From Streptomyces poonensis (GTDB lineage: Bacteria; Actinomycetota; Actinomycetes; Streptomycetales; Streptomycetaceae): DNA of 55,400 nucleotides. Position 1 is the first letter of the stretch. The number at the start of each line of letters is the position of its first letter. The position numbers and the translations under genes were made by a program. The stretch covers positions 1 through 55,400 of the forward strand of contig NZ_BMVW01000025.1 of NCBI RefSeq assembly GCF_014650915.1, given 5' to 3'. Shown here piece after piece: positions 32,156-41,508 of this stretch. The notes under the pieces are model-generated. The model had not been told where the DNA came from. It worked only from the letters and a program-made list of their open reading frames with translations, and made no database searches.

Positions 32156-33256
32156 ATGACGCGGGACCTCACCCTCGACGACCTCGTCATGGCCTCGGTC
32201 GCCCTGGCGGCGGGCCTCCTGGCGGCGTTCCTGCTGCGCATGCTGCTCCGCTGGCTGGGCCGGCACGCGTCGCGGACGCGGTGGAACGGCGACGACGTGA
32301 TCGTCGACGCGCTGCGCACGGTGGTGCCGTGGTGCGCGATCACCGGCGGGGCGGCGGCCGCGACGGCGGTCCTGCCGCTGACGCGCACGATCGGGCACAA
32401 CGTCAACCAGTTCCTGACCGTCCTGCTGATCCTCGTGACGACGATCGCCGCGGCCCGCGTGGTCGGCGGTCTCGTACGGACGTTCACGCAGTCCCGCGCC
32501 GGGGTCGCGGGCTCGGTCACGATCTTCGTCAACATCACCCGGGTCATGGTCGTCGCGCTCGGCTGCCTGGTGATGCTGCAGACCCTGGGCATCCCGATCG
32601 CCCCGCTGGTCACCGCCCTGGGCGTCGGCGGTCTCGCGGTCGCCCTGGCCCTCCAGGACACCCTCGCGAACCTGTTCGCGGGCATCCACATCCTCGCCTC
32701 GAAGACGGTCCAGGTCGGCGACTACATCCAGCTGACCAGCGGCGAGGAGGGCTATGTCGAGGACATCAACTGGCGGCAGACCACGATCCGCTCCCTCTCC
32801 AACAATCTGGTGATCATCCCCAACGGGAAGCTCGCCGGCACGAACATGACCAACTACAACCGGCCCGAGCAGGAGATGACCCTGCTGGTGCAGGTCGGCG
32901 TCGGCTACGACAGCGACCTGGAGCACGTGGAGCGGGTCACGTGCGAGATCGTGGCGGAGGTGATGACCGGGGTCGAGGGAGCGCTGCCCGAGCACGAGCC
33001 CGCCGTCCGCTTCCACACCTTCGGCGACTCGCGCATCGGCATGACAGTGATCCTCGGCGTCGGCGAGTTCGGCGACCAGTACCGGATCAAGCACGAGTTC
33101 ATCAAACGCCTGCACCGCCGCTACCGGGACGAGGGCATCAGCATCCCGGCGCCCACCCGGACGGTCACCCTGCACCAGGGCACGGACACCCCGGCGCCGG
33201 CGATCCCGCACCAGCGGCAGACGGAGAAGACGGACGGAGCACCGCAGGTGCTCTGA
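32156..33256 (+). CDS. MscS-family mechanosensitive channel
   Basis: The 366-residue protein starts at ATG 32156, six bases after GGGAGG. Several membrane helices precede the pore-lining third helix and beta domain: IPIAPLVTALGVGGLAVALALQDTLANLFAGIHILASKTVQVGDYIQL, then GYVEDINWRQTTIRSLSNNLVIIPNGKLAGTNMTNY. The C-terminal alpha-beta domain ends with IPAPTRTVTLHQ and a short hydrophilic tail. It should open on membrane tension to release solutes on osmotic downshock. It is probably a single-gene transcript. Confidence 0.9.
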   Translation: MTRDLTLDDLVMASVALAAGLLAAFLLRMLLRWLGRHASRTRWNGDDVIVDALRTVVPWCAITGGAAAATAVLPLTRTIGHNVNQFLTVLLILVTTIAAARVVGGLVRTFTQSRAGVAGSVTIFVNITRVMVVALGCLVMLQTLGIPIAPLVTALGVGGLAVALALQDTLANLFAGIHILASKTVQVGDYIQLTSGEEGYVEDINWRQTTIRSLSNNLVIIPNGKLAGTNMTNYNRPEQEMTLLVQVGVGYDSDLEHVERVTCEIVAEVMTGVEGALPEHEPAVRFHTFGDSRIGMTVILGVGEFGDQYRIKHEFIKRLHRRYRDEGISIPAPTRTVTLHQGTDTPAPAIPHQRQTEKTDGAPQVL

Positions 33257-33414
33257 GCGGCGGCCGGCCCGCGGCGGTGACGGTGTGCGGGCCGTGACCG
33301 CCGCCACGGCCCGCACCCGACGCGCTGCCGCACCGCTCCACCACCCGCACCGATTCACGGCCCGCGCCGATTCCCGGCCGGGCCCCTGTCGAGACCCGGT
33401 CCATCACGAGATAT

Positions 33415-33426
33415 CTTGATGTCGAG
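33415..33426. promoter_or_regulatory. candidate operator in front of isocitrate dehydrogenase
   Basis: CTTGATGTCGAG is an imperfect dyad (CTTGA/TCGAG) 31 bases before the idh start. It overlaps TATCTT, which could be a -10 box. Similar CTTGATxTCGAG elements are common in streptomycete promoters, but the cognate protein is not identified here. Confidence 0.35.
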
Positions 33427-33456
33427 CAATGTTGCAGACGTGGAGCGGAGCACCCG

Positions 33457-35676
<2,220 letters not shown>

Positions 35677-35714
35677 CATTCCGTCAGCCACCCGCGGGGC
35701 CGCCCCGCACCTCA

Positions 35715-35758
35715 GCCGCCCCGGCCGGAACGCACTCCGGCCGGGGCGGCCTGTTTTT
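35715..35758 (+). terminator. strong intrinsic terminator of the isocitrate dehydrogenase gene
   Basis: A perfect 15-bp GC stem (35715-35729 with 35736-35750), a 6-base loop and a following TGTTTTT tract give the best Rho-independent terminator in the window. Confidence 0.93.
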
Positions 35759-35811
35759 CGTTCGCCTCCTCGTGCCCGTCCCCCACCGCGCACCGTCCCT
35801 CGCTTCAAGTC

Positions 35812-35840
35812 TTGACGTGTTTGGTTCAGACCTTTAGGTT
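35812..35840 (+). promoter_or_regulatory. housekeeping-type promoter of the ricin-lectin protein gene
   Basis: TTGACG (35812-35817) and TAGGTT (35835-35840) are separated by 17 bp, a good match to a HrdB-dependent promoter. A transcript start near 35847 would leave a leader of about 80 bases containing the inverted repeat at 35873. Confidence 0.65.
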
Positions 35841-35872
35841 CACCGATCACCAACGCATCAATAACGCGCTTG

Positions 35873-35892
35873 GCGTTCAACTACTTGAACGC
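35873..35892. promoter_or_regulatory. inverted repeat in the leader of the ricin-lectin protein gene
   Basis: GCGTTCAA-CTAC-TTGAACGC is a perfect 8-bp inverted repeat with a 4-base spacer, 37 bases before the start codon and downstream of the promoter. It could be a repressor operator or an RNA hairpin. Confidence 0.5.
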
Positions 35893-35928
35893 AGTCTCGT
35901 CACCCCCCACCCCGCACGGGAGACAACC

Positions 35929-38139
35929 ATGCGCAGATCGAGCACGCGGCCACCCTGGCTCCTCGCCCTCGCCTTGGCCGCGGCGGTCGGTTCGACCCTC
36001 CCCACCCCCGCTCACGCCGCCACGGCTCCGGAACCCCCGGTGTCCGCCGCGGCCCTGCCCACGGGCTGGGCCACCGTCGTCAACAAGGGCAGCGGCAAGT
36101 GCGTGGACGCGCGCGCCGCCGGCACGGCGGACGGTACGGCCGTGCAGCAGTACGCGTGCAACGGCACCCAGGCCCAGCACTGGCGCCTCCAGGACACGGG
36201 CGACGGCCGGGTCCGCGTCGACAACCGCAACGACGCCACCAAGTCCTGGGACGTCACCGGCGTCTCGGCGGCCGACGCCGCGCCCGTCCAGCTGTGGACG
36301 TACGGCGGCGGCGCCAACCAGCAGTGGCAGCCCGTCGCGGAGGCGGACGGCTCGTACCGCTTCGTCAACCGGCACAGCGGCAAGTGCCTCGACGTACCGA
36401 GCGCGTCCACCGCGGACGGCACGCAGCTCCAGCAGTACACGTGCAACGGCACAGCGGCCCAGTCCTTCTACGTGAGCGCGGTGGCCCCCGAACAGCCGCC
36501 GGGCACCCCGGACCTGGGCCCGAACGTCACCGTCTTCGACCCCTCCACCCCGGCCGCCACCATCCAGAGCAGCCTGAACGCGGCCTTCGCCCAGCAGGAG
36601 ACGAACCAGTTCGGCACGGCCCGCAAGGCCTTCCTGTTCAAGCCGGGCACATACAGCGCGGACGCCAACGTCGGCTTCTACACGCAGGTGGCGGGCCTCG
36701 GCCTCTCCCCCGACGACGTGCACATACGGGGCGCGGTGCACGCGGAGGCCGACTGGTTCCAGGGCAACGCCACCCAGAACTTCTGGCGCAGCGCCGAGAA
36801 CCTCTCGGTGACCCCGGCCTCGGGCACGGACCGCTGGGCGGTGTCGCAGGCGGCGCCGTACCGCCGGATGCATCTGCGGGGCAACCTCCAGCTCGACGAC
36901 GGCGGCTGGTCCAGCGGCGGCCTGCTGGCCGACACGAAGATCGACGGCCAGGTGCGCTCCGGCTCCCAGCAGCAGTGGCTGTCGCGCAACACCGAGTGGT
37001 CCTCGTGGACGGGCTCCAACTGGAACATGGTCTTCGTCGGCGCCCGCAACGCCCCCGCGAACAGCTTCCCGAACCCGCCCTACACGACGGTCGACCGCAC
37101 CCCGGTCTCCCGCGAGAAGCCGTTCCTGTACGTCGACTCGGCAGGCGCCTGGAAGGTCTTCGTACCCGCCGTGCGCAGGGACTCCAGCGGCACGACATGG
37201 AGCGCCGGCACCCCGGCGGGCACGTCCCTGCCGCTGTCGGACTTCTTCGTCGTCAAGCCGGGCGCGACGGCGGCCCAGCTGAACAGCGCGCTGGCCGCGG
37301 GCAAGCACCTCCTCGTCACCCCCGGCGTGTACCACCTGGACCAGACGCTGCGGGTGACCCGCGCGAACACGGTGGTGCTCGGCCTGGGCCTGGCGACCTT
37401 CGTCCCGGACAACGGCGTCACCGCGATGACGGTCGCCGACGTGGACGGCGTCAAGCTGGCCGGCTTCCTCGTCGACGCGGGCCCCGCCAACTCCTCCCAG
37501 CTCATGGAGATCGGCCCGAACGGCTCCGCCGCCGACCACTCCGCCAACCCCACCTCGCTGCACGACGTGTTCTTCCGCGTGGGCGGCGCGGGCGTCGGGA
37601 AGGCGACCACCAGCCTGACCGTCAACAGTGACGACGTGATCGGCGACCACCTGTGGATCTGGCGCGGCGACCACGGCGACGGCGTCGGCTGGAACACGAA
37701 CACCGCCGACACCGGCCTGATCGTGAACGGCGACGACGCCACGATGTACGGCCTGTTCGTCGAGCACTACCAGAAGCACCAGACCATCTGGAACGGCAAC
37801 GGCGGCCGCACGTACTTCTACCAGAACGAGATGCCCTACGACCCGCCGAACCAGGCGGCCTGGATGAACGGCTCCACCCAGGGCTACGCGGCCTACAAGG
37901 TCGCCGACTCCGTCATGAGCCACCAGGTGTACGGCTTCGGCAGCTACTGCTACTTCAACGTCAACCCGGGTGTGACCGCCGAGCACGCCATCGAGACCCC
38001 GAACCGCCCCGACGTCCGCTTCCGGAACATGGTGACCGTCTCCCTCGGCGGCACGGGCACCATCCGCCACGTCGTCAACGACCGCGGCGGCCCGTCGAAC
38101 AGCTCCACCAACGTGGCCAACCTCGTCAGCCACCCCTGA
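35929..38139 (+). CDS. secreted protein with ricin-type lectin (CBM13) domain and parallel beta-helix, putative glycan-active enzyme
   Basis: The 736-residue product starts at ATG 35929 after GGGAG. A signal peptide (MRRSSTRPPWLLALALAAAVG...AHA) is followed by a ricin B lectin trefoil of about 130 residues with QxW-type repeats (TQAQHWRLQ, ANQQWQP, AAQSF) and repeated GKC-D motifs. The remaining ~540 residues look like a right-handed beta-helix of the pectin-lyase-like superfamily (FLFKPGTYSADANVGFYTQVAGLGLSPDDVHIRG; VVLGLGLATFVPDNGVTAMTVADVDGVKLAGFLVDAG). Similar streptomycete proteins carry uninformative names such as adenylyl cyclase or factor 5/8-type; I see no cyclase motif. The most likely role is binding and cleaving an extracellular polysaccharide, with unknown linkage. 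Terminators lie on both sides, so it is monocistronic. Confidence 0.75.
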   Translation: MRRSSTRPPWLLALALAAAVGSTLPTPAHAATAPEPPVSAAALPTGWATVVNKGSGKCVDARAAGTADGTAVQQYACNGTQAQHWRLQDTGDGRVRVDNRNDATKSWDVTGVSAADAAPVQLWTYGGGANQQWQPVAEADGSYRFVNRHSGKCLDVPSASTADGTQLQQYTCNGTAAQSFYVSAVAPEQPPGTPDLGPNVTVFDPSTPAATIQSSLNAAFAQQETNQFGTARKAFLFKPGTYSADANVGFYTQVAGLGLSPDDVHIRGAVHAEADWFQGNATQNFWRSAENLSVTPASGTDRWAVSQAAPYRRMHLRGNLQLDDGGWSSGGLLADTKIDGQVRSGSQQQWLSRNTEWSSWTGSNWNMVFVGARNAPANSFPNPPYTTVDRTPVSREKPFLYVDSAGAWKVFVPAVRRDSSGTTWSAGTPAGTSLPLSDFFVVKPGATAAQLNSALAAGKHLLVTPGVYHLDQTLRVTRANTVVLGLGLATFVPDNGVTAMTVADVDGVKLAGFLVDAGPANSSQLMEIGPNGSAADHSANPTSLHDVFFRVGGAGVGKATTSLTVNSDDVIGDHLWIWRGDHGDGVGWNTNTADTGLIVNGDDATMYGLFVEHYQKHQTIWNGNGGRTYFYQNEMPYDPPNQAAWMNGSTQGYAAYKVADSVMSHQVYGFGSYCYFNVNPGVTAEHAIETPNRPDVRFRNMVTVSLGGTGTIRHVVNDRGGPSNSSTNVANLVSHP

Positions 38140-38157
38140 CACGACGACACGACAAGA

Positions 38158-38183
38158 GCCCCGCGGGTTCTCACCCGCGGGGC
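38158..38183. terminator. bidirectional hairpin between the lectin protein gene and tRNA-Pro
   Basis: GCCCCGCGGGT (38158-38168) pairs perfectly with ACCCGCGGGGC (38173-38183) around a TCTC loop. It follows the lectin protein stop by 18 bases and also lies just downstream of the minus-strand tRNA. Confidence 0.8.
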
Positions 38184-38192
38184 CCTTCACTG

Positions 38193-38266
<74 letters not shown>

Positions 38267-38447
38267 ATGCGCTGACGCGGTCTCCCGCGCGATTGCGCAC
38301 GTCAAGCCTACCGCATGCGGCGGACGGGACCGACCTCCGGCCCCGGCCCCGGTATGCGCACGCGGCGGTACGGGCAGATCGGGGCACGGAGCCGAGGACG
38401 GAGGGGCACGCCGGGCGAGTACGCCGGTGAAGCATCGTGGGGAGCTG

Positions 38448-38784
38448 ATGAACTCGGCACCGTCCGCACCGCTCGACGTCCGGCCGGTCGCCGGGTTCAC
38501 AGACGCCGAGATCCACGGCGTGGACCTGGCCGCTCCGCCGGCGGACGAGACCGTCACCGGCATCCGCGCGGCACCGCTGCGCCGGAAGGTGCTGTTCTGC
38601 CCGGACGTGTCGCCCTCCGGGACAACCGCGCCACCAGCGCCTCGCTCCGAGCGACAACGCCCACCTGGACTTCCCGCGCATCATGCACCGGGTCATGACG
38701 GCCGGGGAGGTCCCGGTGGGCGTGGACGGGTCGTCCTCGGAGCCGATCGCCAAAGAGCCCCTGCACCGTCCCGCGGCGGACTGA
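38448..38784 (+). pseudogene. TauD/TfdA-type dioxygenase, internally deleted and frameshifted
   Basis: The first ~50 codons match the start of a TauD family enzyme (LDVRPVAGFTDAEIHGVDLAAP, then IRAAPLRRKVLF). After a jump to other frames, only the family's extreme C-terminus follows (LRDNRATS, then HLDFPRIMHRVMTAGEVPVGVDG), ending at TGA 38782-38784. The central roughly 180 residues with the Fe-binding HxD motif are missing, so it is inactive. The intact enzyme would be a 2-oxoglutarate-dependent dioxygenase releasing sulfite from taurine or an alkyl sulfate. It lies between the two tRNA-Pro copies. Confidence 0.8.
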
Positions 38785-38822
38785 AGAGGGTCGCGAGAAG
38801 GACGGAAGAGGGCTCCTCCTCG

Positions 38823-39590
38823 TCAGGCGTTGGGGTCGAACGCGATACCCGAAGGTTTGGCCGCCGACAGGTGGGAGGCGAAACTGCCGTCCTTCAGGCC
38901 GAAGTTGGCGCTGCCCCAGTTGGCCTGGCTCAGCTTGTCGCGCAGGCCCGCGGGGTAGCCGTTCCAGCCGACCAGCGCGGGGTACTGCCAGGTGCCCTTG
39001 TGGTTCTCCGGGGGCTCGTCGCCCGAGGTCGCGGGGCGGAAGCAGTGCGTGCTCACGCCGTCCTTGTGGTAGACGATCTTGGGGTGGGTGCCGTCCCAGC
39101 GGATCCGGTCCCTGGCGTAGACGTCGAAGGCGCCGTGGGCCGAGGTGGACACGTACTGGGCCTGGCCGTTCTGCACCCACACCACGACGTGCTCCCAGTC
39201 GTGCCGGTGCCCGCCGAGGCTGCTGCCGGCCACGGCCTGGTCCTTCTCGAAGTACAGGCCGTAGACGACGGCGCACCAGCCGTTGTTGCACTTGTAGCGG
39301 GAGTAGCCGTTGGTGTTGTCGAGGTCCGAGGCGTCGCGGCACTGGCCGTTGAGGGCGCCGGTGGGGTTGAGGCCGCCGTTGAGGGTGCCGTCGGGGCCGA
39401 TGGCGGGGGTGGGGTAGCAGCCGTCCGTGTCGTAGTCGTAGGCGGGCTGGAAGGTCTGCTCCAGCGTTTCCGCGTTGGCCAGCAGCGCCGTGGGCGGGGC
39501 CGCGAGGGCACTGCCGGGGAAGGCGACCACCAACGCGACGGCGCTGCCGAGAATGAGGGATGCTCTGCGGATCCGCGAGCTCTTCTGCAC
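38823..39590 (-). CDS. secreted NPP1 / Nep1-like protein (NLP cytolysin)
   Basis: The 255-residue protein starts at GTG 39590, five bases after AGGAGG. It has a signal peptide (RRASLILGSAVALVVAFPGSALA) and the NPP1 domain, with the invariant heptapeptide GHRHDWE at 127-133. Family segments DTDGCYPTPAIGPDG, YFEKDQ and HDWEHVVVWVQNG surround it. Several cysteines (C58, C84, C101, C106) could form disulfides; two near the N-terminus are typical of type 2 proteins. NLPs bind sphingolipids of plant membranes and cause leakage in dicots; in saprophytic actinomycetes the role is unclear. The gene lies alone between the TauD remnant and the second tRNA-Pro gene. Confidence 0.92.
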   Translation of the reverse strand: MQKSSRIRRASLILGSAVALVVAFPGSALAAPPTALLANAETLEQTFQPAYDYDTDGCYPTPAIGPDGTLNGGLNPTGALNGQCRDASDLDNTNGYSRYKCNNGWCAVVYGLYFEKDQAVAGSSLGGHRHDWEHVVVWVQNGQAQYVSTSAHGAFDVYARDRIRWDGTHPKIVYHKDGVSTHCFRPATSGDEPPENHKGTWQYPALVGWNGYPAGLRDKLSQANWGSANFGLKDGSFASHLSAAKPSGIAFDPNA

Positions 39591-39795
39591 TGCGTCCTCC
39601 TGATCGACCCTGGGGGCGGTCCACAAGCGGGACTGAGCGGTCAGATTGACATGCCCTGGTCAGTACAGGGAACGCCGACGACGTGGCGAGCATCGACGGG
39701 TGTCGCACCGATGAATGATCAACCAACAGAAGCGGCGGGAGGCGGCCGTGGAGTTCCGCGGAATCGGGGCGAACGCCGCCCGGCGGGAAATGCGT

Positions 39796-39821
39796 CAGGG
39801 GCCGTTCGAAAACGGCCCCTG
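39796..39821 (-). terminator. hairpin downstream of tRNA-Pro copy 2
   Basis: A perfect 11-bp stem CAGGGGCCGTT/AACGGCCCCTG around a CGAA loop lies 17 bases after the 3' end of the minus-strand tRNA. It plausibly ends its transcript. Confidence 0.75.
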
Positions 39822-39837
39822 ATCTCCGACAGCACTG

Positions 39838-39911
<74 letters not shown>

Positions 39912-40027
39912 GTGCGTTTCACCGCGGTGTCCCGCGTGATCACGCAAGAAGAACTTTACCCCACGTAGGAGGCTGTCCCGAACCCCGGTTCGGACGGGTG
40001 GGCGGAAGGACGCGAGAGAATCGGCGC

Positions 40028-40567
40028 ATGAGCGGGAGCGGAAGCGGGACATCGCGGGGCCGGCAGGTGCAGGGACGTGACCGGGACGAGGAGGGGCGGG
40101 CGCGCAACGCCCGGCCGCGGGACGGGCTCGGCCGCCCCCTGCCGTACGGCGCGCCGGGTGTGGCACGGCAGCCGGAGGGAGTCGTACGCGATCCGCGGGA
40201 GACCGTGGCCGAGGCGCAGGCGCTGCTCGACGCGGGCAAGCCGTTCCACGCGCACGAGGTCTTCGAGGACGCCTGGAAGTCGGGGCCGGACGCGGAACGC
40301 GGCCTGTGGCGGGGGCTCGCCCAGCTCTCGGTGGGCCTCACGCACGCCGCGCGCGGGAACACGACGGGCGGGGCGCGGCTGCTGCGGCGCGGCGCCGGGG
40401 CCGTGGAGGAGTGGGCGGCCGGGAGCGGTGAGGCACAGCCGTACGGCATCGGTGTGGCGGAGCTGGGGAACTGGGCGCGGGAGCTGGCCGGCGTCGTGGA
40501 GCGTACGGGGACGGCGGTGGACGCGCGCGCGTGGGCACCACGGCTGCGCGGGAGAGGACAGGCGTGA
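40028..40567 (+). CDS. DUF309 domain protein
   Basis: The 179-residue protein starts at ATG 40028 and has a basic, low-complexity first 50 residues. The DUF309 helical domain follows, with its signature FHAHEVFEDAWKSGPDAERGLWRGLAQLSVGLTHAARGN and GGARLLRRGAGAVEEW. The upstream frame extension overlaps the tRNA gene and is not coding. The function of the family is not established. It is followed after 49 bases by cobF in the same direction, so co-transcription is possible. Confidence 0.85.
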   Translation: MSGSGSGTSRGRQVQGRDRDEEGRARNARPRDGLGRPLPYGAPGVARQPEGVVRDPRETVAEAQALLDAGKPFHAHEVFEDAWKSGPDAERGLWRGLAQLSVGLTHAARGNTTGGARLLRRGAGAVEEWAAGSGEAQPYGIGVAELGNWARELAGVVERTGTAVDARAWAPRLRGRGQA

Positions 40568-40616
40568 GCGGGTCCCGGGTGCGGGCGCTGTCAGCGGCGT
40601 ACGGCAGACTCGGGGC

Positions 40617-41396
40617 GTGCGAACGATTCATGTCATCGGTATCGGGGCGGGCGACCCCGACCAGCTGACCCTGCAGGCGGTCAAGGCGCTGAAGCGCACG
40701 GACGTCTTCTTCGTCCTGGACAAGGGCGAGGTGAAGTCGGACCTCGTGCAGGTGCGGCGTGACATCCTCGACGCGCACGTACCGGAGGGCACGTACCGGG
40801 TGGTGGAGGCCCGCGATCCGGAGCGCGACCGGTCCGCCGGGGGCGCCTCCTACTCCCCCGCCGTCGGCGACTGGCGCAGCGCCCGCGCCGACATCTACGA
40901 GCGGCTGATCGCGGAGGAGCTGGGCGAGGACGAGAGCGGCGCGTTCCTGGTGTGGGGGGATCCCGCGCTGTACGACAGCACGCTGGGAATCCTGGAGGAG
41001 ATCCTGGAGCGGGGGGCGGTGGCGTTCGCGTACGACGTCGTGCCCGGCATCAGCAGTGTCTCCGCGCTCGTGGCCCGGCACCGTACGGGGCTGAACCGGG
41101 TGGCCCGGCCGGTACAGATCACCACGGGGCGCCGGCTGGCCGAGGGGTTCCCCGAGGGCGTGGACGACGTGGTGGTGATGCTCGACGCCCATCAGGTCTT
41201 CCGGCAGTACGCCGACGAGGACATCGACATCTACTGGGGCGCCTACATCGGCACCCCCGACGAGATACTCGACTCCGGGCCCCTCGCGGAGGCCGCCCCC
41301 CGCATCGAGCGGCTCCGTGCCGAGGCCCGCGAGCGCAAGGGCTGGATCATGGACACGTATCTGCTGCGCAGGAATCCGCGGGGACGGGGCGACTGA
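40617..41396 (+). CDS. cobF: precorrin-6A synthase (deacetylating) CobF
   Basis: The 259-residue protein starts at GTG 40617 (VRTIHVIGIGAGDPDQLTLQAVKALKRTDVFFVLDKGE). It has the tetrapyrrole methylase fold: the GxGxGxxxxLT motif at the N-terminus, LVWGDPALYDSTLGILEEI, and YDVVPGISSVSALVARHRTGLNRVARP. The 'KGEVKSDL' and 'PEGVDDVVVMLDAH' segments mark CobF of the aerobic B12 pathway, which methylates C-1 of precorrin-5 and removes acetate. With cobK at 43640 and cobalt uptake genes at 18.8 kb, it indicates aerobic corrin synthesis. Other cob genes are not in the window. Confidence 0.9.
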   Translation: MRTIHVIGIGAGDPDQLTLQAVKALKRTDVFFVLDKGEVKSDLVQVRRDILDAHVPEGTYRVVEARDPERDRSAGGASYSPAVGDWRSARADIYERLIAEELGEDESGAFLVWGDPALYDSTLGILEEILERGAVAFAYDVVPGISSVSALVARHRTGLNRVARPVQITTGRRLAEGFPEGVDDVVVMLDAHQVFRQYADEDIDIYWGAYIGTPDEILDSGPLAEAAPRIERLRAEARERKGWIMDTYLLRRNPRGRGD

Positions 41397-41508
41397 GCCT
41401 CGCCGCGTCGACACCGGCGCGGCATCACCGCCCCACGCCGCCGTCCCGCCACACCCGCGCGGAGCGCCCCCGCATGCGTCCGGCGCCCCCCGGTGTGAGG
41501 GTGGGCCT

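Noticed and set aside
35929..38139. adenylyl cyclase function sometimes attached to such proteins
   Set aside because: No cyclase catalytic motif is visible; the protein is secreted and reads as ricin lectin plus beta-helix.
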